Assembly (NCBI GenBank): GCA_009760855.2
Contig: WPIO01000024.1
Coordinates: forward strand, 4,092,501-4,156,500
Length of the DNA stretch: 64,000 nucleotides
DNA from: Cristatella mucedo
Taxonomy: Eukaryota > Bryozoa > Phylactolaemata > Cristatellidae
Direction of reading: 5' to 3'
Of this stretch, positions 1-11,745 are shown in pieces. The translations under genes were made by a program, and so were the position numbers. The notes under the pieces are model-generated. The model had not been told where the DNA came from, did not search any database, and saw only the letters and a program-made list of their open reading frames with translations. Numbering within the stretch: position 1 is the first letter of the stretch; every line of letters begins with the position of its first letter.

Positions 1-545
1 GGGGGTCGGGTCTCACTCCTACCCTGATTGCTCACTGAGTTCTTCATGTGTCCGTCCTCGGTCCTTTGCTCTTCTATGTTTGAACTAAACCTCTGGAAAA
101 AGTGATTTAAGCCCAAGGAATAAAATATAACTTGTACACTAACGACATTAACCAGTATCTATCATTAAAAAGTCGCAAAACGCTACAGCTACTGATAGCC
201 TGAGTGCTGGTCTTGCTGACATTCGATCATGGATGTCAGGAAATACCTGAAACCAGACAATAAAATTTAACTACTGCTCCAGGGATACCCTAAACGAGTG
301 TATGGAATAAAAAAACGTTTGCCTTTTTAATAGGCGACACTGTTATATCATCGACAACATGTGCTCAAAATTTATTAGTCGATTTCAACAGCTGCCTTAA
401 TTTTATAAGGCCTTTTTACATTCACTCAGCAAACTGCTTCTACACCTATCCATCAAGTCCAATATCTGTCTGCGATTAGGAGCTGTCTTCCAAGGGTGCT
501 AGCAAAGAAGTTAACTAGCTCCTTAGTTCAGTCTCAGTTTGATTA
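1..545 (+). pseudogene. Degenerate CR1/L2-type reverse transcriptase relic
   Basis: Short stretches in shifting frames recall the RT domain of CR1/L2 non-LTR elements. Around 35-105 the frame reads VLHVSVLGPLLFYV before a stop, matching the PQGSVLGPLLF block. At 129-170 it reads YNLYTNDINQYLSL, the counterpart of the FHLYADDTQLYLSL catalytic block with YADD changed to YTND. Around 470-545 there is a weak trace of the thumb region. Stops and frameshifts lie throughout, so it is an old dead copy that continues off the left edge. It is not the same subfamily as the younger L2 copies of this window. Family assignment rests on motifs only. Confidence 0.55.
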
Positions 546-1755
546 TTTAAATTTATTTATTTTCTTTTGCTTCATCAGCAAGGGAAAATGTCTTTTTTCT
601 AACTGTATTTTAGAGTCTAGGAATATGAATATCAGGATATGTAGTTTTTGCTATTGTCTCTTTCTCCGAGCTGTAACCTCATCTTTGGGGCGATTCTTTA
701 CTAATGAAGATTCTTTCCTTAGGAATTACAACTGACTCGATGTTAAATGTTTCGATGGAAGTTCTCTCGGGAGGCATTATTGTATACCGTGGGAAAATAC
801 TTTCCAAACGGAAATTAATCGTCAGAAGACTGCTCAAGACAAACGCGAAGTAGTAATTAAATGCTTGCACCATTGTCAGAAGCTGTACGCAAGGTCAGTC
901 GCAATTGATTTCATCGTGTTCTTAAAGCTTACACGTTGAACAGTTTAAAATTCCATCTCGATATTTTATGCTTTAGTTTGAAAAGTTACTCCGAACGAAT
1001 GCAAACAAAAGTAAACTTTTCGGTTTGCATTTGCCGTGATCCACTGGCATGTCGCATTGCTCGAATCACCAGCATTACATATTCTGCATTCATTGGTTTT
1101 TTTTTCTATTTTAACCCACTAATCTCTAGCAAAAACGCTTTTTCAAGTTTTTTATTTCCAATTGTTAACCGTAACGCATGATATGTGCATAGGTTCAAGG
1201 TCTAAAACTCAGTTTTTCAAACATGCTTTTTAAAGCTGTGATAAGTTCGCCGAACTCTTTAAACCAATCTCCAGCTTTCTTTCCACGACTTTTACCTTCC
1301 CCTCTGAAGTCTATATAATACTAAATATGCTTGCGTATCCCTATTTTTCGTCACGTCTATATCATATCTGATTCACGTTTTGTTTTAGGTCGCCTAACTA
1401 TCTGCATAGCTCTTTTTATACCTGTATTGTGGTTCGATTCATGAACATAACCAGGGCGTTTTAGTTGTTCTCAGAATTTCCACAGCTAGTTTCAGTATAT
1501 GACTATAATGATTCATTAATGAAATGTGAACCGCTACTCTTGAAGCCAGCACATTGAGCAGCACTGAACCACACGTAATGCATGTACCGTGTGGCATCCG
1601 CACAAACCTCCGGAGCTGCAATCTCTTCGTAATGTTCACCTACCATTGTATTTTGCCTCCACTTAAATCAATACTTACTTCCTTATATAAATAGTTAATT
1701 TTTTTTAAAACGTGATTGCAAAATTGGAAATATTAACTTTGGACAGGATTCTAAA
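546..1755. other. AT-rich stretch, nothing recognised
   Basis: No open frame above about 80 codons and no recognisable protein motif, RNA or repeat on either strand. Confidence 0.5.
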
Positions 1756-2400
1756 ATGGGGCGCATATCCTTTACGAAGCTTCCAATTAGCTGTCTTGTT
1801 ATTGGTCCATCTGGGTGCTGCAAAGCCCAACCGTTAGGCAACTCGATGTTTTTTCCCAACGAAGATAAAAAGCTTCCTTTGAATTACGATATAAGTGTTA
1901 CATCTTCTCCGGACGTCTAAATAAGGATTTTAGCGAAGGATTTAATAAAAAGACGAATAATAAATCCAAAGACGGAATCGAGTGGATTAATGGAATAGAT
2001 AACTTGCCTAAAGGAGGCAGCTTTCCTAAATCTGATAGTAGCTCGGTCATCTTAGATGATTTGAGGACTGAAGTTAGAACGCATTCTTTGAAATACTTTA
2101 GAAGAGGCAGACATAAAAAGCTTTACAAGTTTTACATATCTCAAGCATTTACCGGAAGACCCAAAATATAAATTAGAAACAACGGAAATATCGTCAATAT
2201 GTTTAAATAGAACGATATAGATAAATAGTACATATGCGATACGTGTTTAGGTAACTTTGAAAAAAAAAGTTTAGAAATTGGATTAGTAATAGCACTAACA
2301 ACAGACACGATTACTGCTTTATCGACCTCACGAAAGAAGATTCTAACTTTGAATACTGTTGCATCGACCCTGGTTGTAATTGTCCTAATTTGAAACCCCT
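1756..2400 (+). pseudogene. Broken packaging-type (A32/FtsK-like) ATPase, Polinton- or virus-like relic
   Basis: Pieces in two frames line up in the order of an A32-type DNA-packaging ATPase. The first runs from the ATG at 1756 to a TAA at 1918 and carries VIGPSGCCKA after a short hydrophobic strand, a Walker A (P-loop) with the final GKT damaged. The second frame, about 1893-2171, carries a Walker B-like SSVILDDL near 2040 and then a RRGRHKK...YISQ segment, as seen in this ATPase group downstream of Walker B. The same frame continues past a TAA and two TAGs. A later FIDLTKED segment near 2322 is compatible with the C-terminal part. These ATPases are known from Polintons/Mavericks and related eukaryotic dsDNA viruses. 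At least one frameshift and several stops show it is dead. Motif-level recognition only. Confidence 0.42.
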
Positions 2401-2471
2401 TATATAGAATATGAATAACAATGGAAAGTGGCTTACAGAATAAGGAGAGTGCGTTAACAATATGGAGAGAG

Positions 2472-3060
2472 TTAATGTTAACTAAACTTTTAAAGATGTA
2501 AGTCTTGAGAGTAGAAATATAAAGGATAAACTTGGCAGAAGCGTAGTTACGTTAGCGAGCTAGCGAGATTGCTACAAAGTATAGCAATTTCTTTATCGAC
2601 GATATATCAGATAATGAGTTGCAGAATCGTACAGCAATCAAGCCTTACTTAGAATCTTCTGCCAAAAATTGTAAGATTGACGCTCCTGATGCAGAATGGT
2701 GATGCAAGTCACGCCGAACGTAAAAGACGGTGATATCGGTGCAGCTATGAATCTCATTAACGCTTCAATAACGAATGCTCCGAACAAAGAGTCGAGAAAT
2801 ATACTGCTGGAGTTTAGAAAAAACCTTGCGAAAATTCACACAGTCAATCCTAGTATTGGCAAATACAATGTAGGATTTACAGGAACCGTTAGAGAACTTG
2901 GACACGTGGATGATTTGCCTCTTGTAAAAAAGAAAAGAGGAGTAAGAGATTCAGTAAATATGTATCAGAGAAATATATATGGCTCCTACTGGAAAGCTCT
3001 AATCACTTTTGAGTAAAGCTAAAGGCGATAGGTAGAGAGAACTTGCAAATAGAATCGGTT
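2472..3060 (+). pseudogene. Unknown relic ORF next to the ATPase-like relic
   Basis: A 106-codon open frame (2696-3016) is preceded by shorter readable pieces in other frames from about 2472. I do not recognise the protein. It is hydrophilic, with Lys/Arg clusters near its end (VKKKRGVRD), and has no signal peptide or membrane segment. It follows the ATPase-like relic on the same strand at about 300 bases, so it may be a second gene of the same dead element. It could also be a chance open frame. Confidence 0.25.
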
Positions 3061-4201
3061 CCATCATGAGCTCTCAACCTGTGATGACACTATTTGCGAT
3101 TAACCAACAACGTAAGAAGCATCTCCAGAGCTCTCATAATATTTACTCAATTTCTCACTCTCCTCTCAATCTCTTTCTCTGTTAAATCCTACTCAATCTC
3201 TTACTCGGCTTAACCTGACTGCCCCTCGTCTTACCCTAGCTCAGCAGCATGCCGAGCAGCAGCATGGCCGGAGTATGGCTGGTTTGTCGGGAATTAGCCT
3301 TTGATCCCTAAAACTCGGCTACACAGCAACTTCAAATGAACGATTCACTCTTCTTCTTGTAAACGCTTACTGAGCATGTAAATAGAAAATTAATCCAGTT
3401 TTATGATTTACAGCTGACGCAAAACCTTGCTGCAAGGCATCCGGAAATAACAAATTTGGTTCCCAGCACCTCATCTACTTAAACGTAATCTGTAAACATC
3501 GCTTCGGCATTTTCTATCAGCTTGATTGTGATGCATTACAATAACATGAAGAACTCAATAAGTTATACAGAAATCAAATTCAATGTTGAGAAATTATTTC
3601 TTAATTTCGGTCCGGGTCAATTATGGGCTAAAGAACTTACATATCCTGAACATAAAGCTCAGCAAAATAATTTTCTTTGACCACTAACTCAGTGGGAACT
3701 GCAGTTTTCTGATAAACTCTGCGAATATAAGCTACTCAGCCCTAAATGGACCCTCAAAAAATAACTGTGGTGAATGATAAAACGTAAGCATTTCCCGGAT
3801 ATGACACGCCCCTCGAGATCACACATCCGACTGGCAGTATAACAAGATCGGTAGTGTAAGTGGAATGGAATAGAGTGAGAGGCGAGCAAAAATCGTTACA
3901 CTTCCACAAGTTTTCATACAGCTAAGGGCATAAAAAGAGTGAAAGCCTTTAGAGGTGTCTTTCATAATGACCAGAGAGGGAAATACATAGGCCATTATTG
4001 TTTAAGTTGGTCAAATCAACCTGGTTTCCTACATTAGATCTTTTTTATTGGGGCTTTATTGCAGAATTAGTGAAAAAACTCCAAATAAAAGCATTAGAGT
4101 GGGCCTCCAGGGTTATGGTTGGCTTATGGGCACTGCAGTGTATTGAACGACTGGAGTGCTTGGAGCTGGTTTTCTGTTGCGACAAAAGACCAGGTTGGGA
4201 A
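3061..4201. other. Intergenic, nothing recognised
   Basis: Only a pyrimidine-rich patch at about 3147-3200 stands out. The short open frames of 60-70 codons show no family features. Confidence 0.45.
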
Positions 4202-4560
4202 TAGCAAACAAATGAAGGCTTTCAGCCAAGCGGTTTTAGTTGCAGCCAAAAGCAATGCATCAGTCCTTGTTTGATAATTATCAATTCATGGACACTAATA
4301 ACAGCAACGGCATCAAGGAATTCATTCATAAGAGGATATCTTATTAAGGGAAGGCTTTGTCCTCTTAAGATGACCTGTCTCTTGTGTCCTGCAAATCCAA
4401 AAAAAAGTGACGTTGAAACCAGTGCAATGGATAAGCCAACAGCTATGCTAAAATTAATCTGAATACGAAAAAAGCCTATTTTCCTATTCGGGATGTGAGT
4501 CCTTTTGGACGCCTCCCAGTTACCAGCACCCAAAGGTCTCAAGCTGGCAATGATCTATTC
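4202..4560 (+). repeat. Dispersed repeat A, copy 1
   Basis: Shares an ordered series of words with 14630-14920: a CAATTCATtGAC-type block, a run around AAGAGGATa...TCTTAAG, and a terminal block of the form AATACGAAAAAnAGCCT followed by TTCGGGATG and AGTCC. Order and spacing are similar, so this is a diverged interspersed repeat of unknown class. The open frames here on both strands are not shared with the other copy. Confidence 0.4.
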
Positions 4561-4984
4561 GAGGACCGTTAGACGTTTCCTCAAAGTGCGTGCATCACTT
4601 TCTTCTCTCTATAAGGCCCGTCCAAACGACAACATTAGTGTTTATGCAAGTGGAAATATGAGGCTTGGAAATATCGGTGGGATGCCACAAGTGACTAATC
4701 AGGCTAATGTGCTTATGCACTGTCTTGCTGTAGCTCAACAAATTACGCTCCATATTTTCATTTGCTGGTAGTTTTCAAAGTAGTAGAAGTGATATATCCA
4801 CTCTATTATCTCCGTTTACTTGCCTATAGAATTCGCACACGCATAGTGGTTTTTTCTGACAGGTTTAACTTTGGAGGGTGAGAGGTCGCTCTTGGACAGA
4901 GAGACGTGAGCATCTGCAATCTGCTATGAAGGCATCAACTGGGCTACTGAACTGCAATTGGTGGTGTGTCACCTATGCCAATAT

Positions 4985-6570
4985 TACTCTAAGGATTTTA
5001 CCAACTGTTCTGCTCATACCTTACATTGATCTGCTGCTGCCATGCATAACTAAGAGCAGTATTATATCATTAGCCTCAGTTCACGTCCTGGCATCTTTCA
5101 AAAAGCTGCAGTCTGACCACTTCTCAAAAAATGGACACTAGACCAAGAGAACTTAAGCAAATACCGCCCAGTCTACCTTCTACCATTCCCATCAAAGACA
5201 CTGGAACGGGTCGTGGCGTACCAAATAGACTCATATATCGAAACCTCACACCTTGCTAGTAAGTTCCAGTCTGGCTTTAGAGCTAATCACTCCACAGAGC
5301 TAGCATTGCTTAGGGTGTACAACGACCTACTTAGGAATGCAGACATGGGTAGAGTGTCTCTGCTTGTTTTGCTCGATCTTTCGGAAGCTTTTGATACCAT
5401 ATATCAAAAAGTTTTTCAAGAGTGCCTCTCATCTCGCCTGGGAATCACGGTCACTGCTCTGCTGTGGTTCAGTTCCTATGTCAGTGGGAGACACCGGAGT
5501 ATTGACGTGAATTGAAAAAGATCCTCTGAGGTACCTCTTAAATATGGAGCACCTCAGGGCTCAGTGCTAGATCCGGCTCTTTTCACCAGTTAAACTCTCC
5601 CTCTTGCTGATGTGATTGCCAAGCACAATCTAGGCTTTTACTTCTATGCAGATGACAATCAGTTGAACCATTGCTTTGATCCCTCCCAGCCTTCGAGCAC
5701 CTCATATTCTCTCAACTCACTTGCTGCATGTATTGATGACATCTGCACATGGATGGCAGCAAATTTTCTAAAACTAAATGACGAAAAACTAACTTACTAA
5801 GTATGGGCAGACCCAGTGCGATTCACAAATTAGAAAGGCTGAAGCTCGAAATTGGATCTGCCTGCATATCTGCTGTTGCATCGGCTCGAAATCTAGGTGT
5901 CATATTCCAAAGTGACCTCTCGTTAGACAACCATATCAGCTCCACAGTCAAATCTGCCTATGTTCAGCTTCGTAACATTGCTAAAATTCGGGCTTGTTTA
6001 GACAAGGATACACTGTCCAAGTTGGACCATGCATTCGTGATATCCTGTCTTGGCTTCTGCAACTCACTGCTCGCTGGCCTACTGGCATGTGCAATAAGGC
6101 AATTGCAGCTGGTGCAGAACTCCTCAGCTAGGCTATTCTGCCGTGAGTGTCACAGTTGCCACATTACTCCCCTTCTTGCCGACCTGCACTGCCCCAAGTC
6201 AAGCAAAGTATTGACTTCAAAGTATTGTCGCTCACCTTTAGGTCCCTTCACTCTTTGGCTCCAGCCTATCTCTCAGATATACTCCCCAATCAGGCCAAGC
6301 ATCGCACCATCCGCTTTTCTGAATCCAACAGTCTACACATACCCTGAACAAACCTCAAATCCTTTGGTTACCATGCATTTAGTACGTATGCTTCCAAAGC
6401 CTGGAACTCCCTCCCGACCTGCGTCAGAACATTCCCTGACCTGACCACATTGAAAAATAATTTAAAAACAAACCTATTTGGGACAGCATTTAGTGGGTCC
6501 CTGTGATTCGTCCTTGTTCTGCTTATGGGTGCTGACACTGTCCATCCTGCCACTAACCACATTTGTATGC
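4985..6570 (+). mobile_element. CR1/L2 non-LTR retrotransposon, 5'-truncated, copy 1 (host of a nested insertion)
   Basis: The element begins in the linker between endonuclease and RT (the LLIPYIDLLLP segment near 5015) and carries most of the RT in broken frames. The NYRPVSLLPF-type block is near 5160 with frame damage. A long palm segment at 5213-5515 includes LLVLLDLSEAFDT. The active site, with an intact YADD, is at about 5640-5655 (FYFYADDNQL). Thumb and C-terminal parts lie at 5803-6470. Several stops and frameshifts (for example near 5515, 5590 and 5800) kill it. Its 3' UTR breaks at about 6570 in the CACTAACCACATTTGTATGC block and resumes at 7673, because a second L2 lies in between. 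Confidence 0.85.
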
Positions 6571-7672
6571 TTCTATGCGGATGACAGTCAGTTGTACCTT
6601 TGCTTTGATCCCTCCCAGCCTTCGAGCACCTCAAATTCTCTCAACTCACTTGCTGCATGCATTGATGACATCCGATCATGGATGGCAGCAAATTTTCTAA
6701 AACTAAACGATGATAAAACTAACTTACTAGTTATGGGCAAACCTAGTGTTATTCAGAAATTGGAAAGGCTGACTTTCAAAATTGGCTCTGCCAGCATATC
6801 TCCAGTTGCATCAGCTCGAAATCTAGGTGTCATATTCCTAGCGACCTCTCGTTAGACGACCACATCAGCTCCACAGTCAAATCAGCCTATTTTCAGCTTC
6901 ATAACATTGCTAAAATTAGGGCTTGTTTAGATAAGGATACCACGTCCAAGTTGGTCCATGCATTCGTGACATCTCGTCTCGACTTCTGCAACTCACTGCT
7001 TACTGGCCTACCAGCATGTGCGATCAGGCGATTGCAGCTGGTGCAAAACTCTGCAGCTAGGCTTGTCTGTCGTGAGCATCACAGTTGCCACATTACTGCA
7101 CTTCTCGCAGACCTGCACTGGCTACCAGTCAAGCAACGGATTGACTTCAAGGTTTTGTCGCTCACTTTTAGGTCTCTTCATTCTATGGCTCCAGCCTATC
7201 TTTCAGATATACTACCCCATCAGGCAAAGCATCGTACCACTCGCTTTTCGGAATCCAACAGTCTAGAAATACCTCGTACAAACCTTAAATCCTTTGGAGA
7301 CCGTGCATTTAGCTCGTATGCTCCCACAGCCTGGAACTCCCTCCCGACCTGCATCAGAACATCCCCTGACCTGACCACATTTAAAAGAAACTTAAAAACA
7401 TACCTATTTAGGACAGCATTTAGTGGGTCCTTGTGATTCGTCCTCGATGTGCTTATGCGTGCTGACACTGTTCATGCTGCCACTAACCACATTTGCATGC
7501 TGACCCAGTGCATGTAACCCCTAACCATGTTATTCATTTTGTTTGTTTTTCAAGCATGATTTTACTTACTATTCTATTGCGTATCACTTTGCAGCAAATG
7601 TAAAGCGCCTAGAAAGAGATTAAGTTCTCTGAGGGCGCTTTATCAAGTGCAATATTATTATTATTATTATGC
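6571..7672 (+). mobile_element. CR1/L2 retrotransposon nested in the 3' UTR of copy 1
   Basis: A 5'-truncated copy that starts inside the RT active-site block (FYADDSQLYL at about 6571) and runs through the RT thumb and C-terminal region (a 161-codon frame at 6951-7436). It ends with the L2 3' UTR, the hairpin AAAGCGCC...GGGCGCTTT at 7602-7643 and an (ATT)n tail to 7672. A one-base deletion at about 6838 (TTCCTAGCG instead of TTCCAAAGCG) shifts the frame. The same deletion is present in the inverted copy at 10297-11745. The interrupted host sequence resumes directly after the tail, and TATGC occurs on both sides as a possible short target duplication. Confidence 0.85.
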
Positions 7673-7826
7673 TGACCCTATGCATGTTACCCATAACCAT
7701 GTTATACATTTTCTTTGTTTATCAAGCACGATTTTATTCACCATTCAATTGCATTTGTCTTTGCAGCAACTGTAAAGCGCCTAGAGAGAGATGAATTTCT
7801 CTGAGGGCGTCGTATCAAGTGCATTA
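7673..7826 (+). mobile_element. 3' end of L2 copy 1, downstream of the nested insertion
   Basis: Begins GCTGACCCTATGCATG, exactly where the 3' UTR of copy 1 was cut. It continues through the conserved tail and the terminal hairpin (about 7768-7812) to the CAAGTGCATTATT end. Confidence 0.8.
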
Positions 7827-8589
7827 TTCTTTACCTCAGCTAATTCAATTGACCGTAGTTAGTGACACTAGTAACAAGCGAGTAACAACAACATCTCCCT
7901 CGATTTAGCTTCGGGAGTAGATCTGAGATAAAAAATTGTTATGCACACATTCCTATGGTCTTCTAGCAAGATATTCTTCTTTACGTTACTTCATGAAATG
8001 TTTGTTATGCTCTCATCGAGCTCCTATTAAAAATATACTTTTACAGGCATTTACCTGGGTTATGCAGATGAATTAGGTGCTGGGAAGTACTTAAGCTGTC
8101 AATAGGGACTTAGGCATCTTAGCTTTCAACAACTTCTTGCCAAATTTAGAGCTAAAAACTCTATTGTCACTTCTTGGTAGTATTCTGAAATACACGGTAG
8201 GTAGAGCACCCACTATTTTAGTTCCGGTTTTCTTAACTTTCCAATTAGTAAAAAAAGAAAAAATATTTACGACCGAATTGGCTTTAAGGTTCTGGTAGTC
8301 TTTTATGGTTGATTAATGTCACTACCTGTTTACTTCTTTGAATGCACGGAAACGTATTCAAGACAGAAGCATATACATAATAACTAACATTTTATTTGCC
8401 CATGCTGTATGTGATACTTACTTGATTATTTGCTTGTGTCAGTGAATTTGGCTTAGCTCATTGGAAGTTAATATATAGTTTCATTGAGAGATTCCATCCA
8501 CAATTCTGTCGACAAGCTCTTACAGAGTGGTGATTACAGATTTCCTCAAAGTTTTAATGGTTATGTAATTGAAAAAGCAGTCTGATCCT
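7827..8589. other. Intergenic, nothing recognised
   Basis: AT-rich sequence without convincing open frame or repeat. Confidence 0.45.
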
Positions 8590-8880
8590 TAGTTGACAAT
8601 CTTACATTAGTATAGCTTTATCAGACCACACAACCTCTTCGTAGGCACTTACAAAACCCTGCGGAGGAAGCCAGACTATTTCTTAAGAGGTAAGATCGGA
8701 ATCTCAACAGCTCTCCCGACACTGCTATGCTTTCTACATTATCTTTGATGTGCGAGATGAAGTCTGTTGGCTACCGAATGCTTACCAAAAGCCGCTTAAT
8801 CTGTTGGAGGGCTATACAAAACTCTCCTTTTTAGCACCAACATGGTCTTTATGGGTTCGTCAAGTTAGATGTGGAGATAA
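8590..8880 (+). repeat. Dispersed repeat B, copy 1 (possible 3' end of an old non-LTR element)
   Basis: The part from about 8724 matches 16262-16400 in order: GCTATGCTT, then GAGATGAAGTCTGTTGGCTA, a CGAATG block, AAAGCCG, and an ACATgGTCTTTA block. The other copy lies directly downstream of a decayed RT (15080-16235). This may therefore be the 3' UTR of that element family. Inference from one pair only. Confidence 0.4.
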
Positions 8881-8883
8881 AAA

Positions 8884-9425
8884 ACATTATAATACATTAC
8901 AATGCAAAACAATAAATACAAACATCACAATACATTTCAATACATTACACTATATAAACATAAATTACAAAAATTGCAGTGGATTGCAATACATTGCAAT
9001 ACATTACAACATATTACAATATATTACAATACACTACAATACATTACGATGCATTATGGCACATTACGGTGCATTACAATACATTACAATATACTAAAAT
9101 GCGTCACAATACATTACAATGCATTACAATACATAACAATACAGTACAATACAGTACAATATATTAGAATGCATTACAATGCGTCACAATGCATTACAAC
9201 GCACTACAATGCGTTACGATGAGTTACAATGCATTACAATGCATTTCAATACATTAAAATACTTTAAAATACATTATATTACAATGCAATACATTACAAT
9301 ACATTGTAATGCATTGCATTACATTACATTATTTTGTATTGCATTGAATTGCACTGCATATCATTGCTTTACATTACATTTCATTAAATTACAGTGCATG
9401 GAACGGCACGTTGCATTACATAATG
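8884..9425 (+). repeat. Minisatellite of the 10-bp type ATTACAATRC
   Basis: About 540 bases of imperfect repeats, mainly ATTACAATAC and ATTACAATGC. From about 9305 the pattern turns into its reverse complement (ATTGTAATGC, then ATTGCATTACATT), with a short palindrome at the turning point. Tyr/Ile/His-rich open frames here (about 100 codons in three frames) come only from the repeat. Confidence 0.85.
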
Positions 9426-10296
9426 AGTAGTGTGTTAACAGGTAAGATGATTAGTGGCAATACGCACGATTTAGAATGAAAATATGGTTGCTACTACGTG
9501 GCATATTGTGAGCAGGCATTATGAGGCGATTGATAAATCGCCCAGATCGGCAAATGTAATGTAAATGTAAAAGATATGCTTTGAAAGCAATTTGAAAGGT
9601 TGTGATGTGATATACTAATACTATCATCGAAAGTTTATCGTTAGATAAACTAAACACCGAGATGCTGAAGACGGCTAGGAGAGTTCTGCCAACTGAGTAA
9701 AATTCTGGGACAACCTTGATCGAACGCGAGAAGCTTGAGACCCGCCCAGTGGGCATCAGCTACAATAGTCGTTTCTGGAGCTTGCCTTTTGTTTATCATC
9801 GATTGACAAACCCTAGTAACAGCAACGCCCATGAGATGAATGTATTTGAATGAGAAAAACTAACCAACGAAAGGCTTGGAAAAATTAAGATGAATCGTGG
9901 CTTACATCACTTAAATCACTAGAATTGAAATTCAGACTGACACAGTAGAAAATACAGTAAGTACCTCTAAAAGCAACCCGGCTCCCCAACATATAAGCCT
10001 GAAATAAGCTTCGGGATTACAGTCGTGTTTACCACTGGCATGTTGTCGTCTTCCACGGACCATAAGCTTAAAGTGTTCTAGTTGGCGGCTATATAGTTTA
10101 CTGGGCAATCTCCCGTGGTGCTCAATTGAAATACATGCTCTAACTGAAGATGACATTAATTTGAGATTAGAAAGTTGGTAGCCGGATTTTTGGTAAGTTC
10201 TTGCTAGCGACATATTGGGTTTAAGCTTTTCAGCATTGCCTCCCCTGAGCTGGAGTTCTTGCATATCTTGTTTTCTCTTCCTACCACTTTGCAGCA
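9426..10296. other. Spacer between inverted L2 copies, nothing recognised
   Basis: Unique-looking sequence. A 121-codon minus-strand frame at 9932-10297 shows no family motif and I do not call it a gene. Confidence 0.4.
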
Positions 10297-11745
10297 TAAT
10301 AATAATAATAATAATATTGCACTTGATAAAGCACCCTCAGAGAACTTAATCTCTTTCTAGGCGCTTTACATTTGCTGCAAAGTGATACGCAATAGAATAG
10401 TAAGTAAAATCATGCTTGAAAAACAAACAAAATGAATAACATGGTTAGGGGTTACATGCACTGGGTCAGCATGCAAATGTGGTTAGTGGCAGCATGAACA
10501 GTGTCAGCACGCATAAGCACATCGAGGACGAATCACAAGGACCCACTAAATGCTGTCCTAAATAGGTATGTTTTTAAGTTTCTTTTAAATGTGGTCAGGT
10601 CAGGGGATGTTCTGATGCAGGTCGGGAGGGAGTTCCAGGCTGTGGGAGCATACGAGCTAAATGCACGGTCTCCAAAGGATTTAAGGTTTGTACGAGGTAT
10701 TTCTAGACTGTTGGATTCCGAAAAGCGAGTGGTACGATGCTTTGCCTGATGGGGTAGTATATCTGAAAGATAGGCTGGAGCCATAGAATGAAGAGACCTA
10801 AAAGTGAGCGACAAAACCTTGAAGTCAATCCGTTGCTTGACTGGTAGCCAGTGCAGGTCTGCGAGAAGTGCAGTAATGTGGCAACTGTGATGCTCACGAC
10901 AGACAAGCCTAGCTGCAGAGTTTTGCACCAGCTGCAATCGCCTGATCGCACATGCTGGTAGGCCAGTAAGCAGTGAGTTGCAGAAGTCGAGACGAGATGT
11001 CACGAATGCATGGACCAACTTGGACGTGGTATCCTTATCTAAACAAGCCCTAATTTTAGCAATGTTATGAAGCTGAAAATAGGCTGATTTGACTGTGGAG
11101 CTGATGTGGTCGTCTAACGAGAGGTCGCTAGGAATATGACACCTAGATTTCGAGCTGATGCAACTGGAGATATGCTGGCAGAGCCAATTTTGAAAGTCAG
11201 CCTTTCCAATTTCTGAATAACACTAGGTTTGCCCATAACTAGTAAGTTAGTTTTATCATCGTTTAGTTTTAGAAAATTTGCTGCCATCCATGATCGGATG
11301 TCATCAATGCATGCAGCAAGTGAGTTGAGAGAATTTGAGGTGCTCGAAGGCTGGGAGGGATCAAAGCAAAGGTACAACTGAGTGTCATCCACATTGAAGT
11401 GAAAGCCTAGATTGTGCTTAGCAATCACATCAGCAAGAGGGAGAGTATAAACGGTGAAAAGGACCGGACCTAGCACAGAGCCCTGAGGTACTCCATATTT
11501 TAGAGGTACTTCAGATGATCTTTGTCCATTCACGTCAACACTCTGGAGTCTCCCACTGAGATAGGACCTGAACCACTGCAGAGCAGTGCCAGTGATGCCC
11601 AGGCGAGATGAGAGGCGCTCTAGAAGTACTTTGTGATCGATGGTATCAAAAGCTGCCGAAAGATCGAGCAAAACAAGAAGAGACACTCTACCCATGTCTG
11701 CATTCCTAAGTAGGTCGTTGTATACCCGAAGCAATGCTGACTCTG
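10297..11745 (-). mobile_element. CR1/L2 retrotransposon, inverted partner of the nested copy
   Basis: Read on the minus strand, it opens in the RT palm (ALLRVYNDLLRNADMG, LLVLLDLSAAFDTID) and passes PQGSVLGPVLF. The active-site block is changed to NVDD (FHFNVDDTQLYL). It then has the thumb and C-terminal region (161 codons, 10533-11018), the 3' UTR, the hairpin and an (ATT)n tail at 10297-10317. It carries the same one-base deletion as the copy at 6571-7672, and the 161-codon products are identical. Positions pair as x + y = 17969 with no indel. The 5' end is truncated at about 11745, where unrelated sequence starts. Confidence 0.88.

Noticed and set aside
8884-9425. CRISPR-like or telomeric array
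   Set aside because: There are no spacers between the 10-bp units and the unit is not a known telomere repeat. The context is eukaryotic.
8750-9430. Plus-strand frames of about 80-115 codons rich in Tyr, Ile, His, Asn
   Set aside because: Three frames open over the same 10-bp minisatellite, with no domain outside it.
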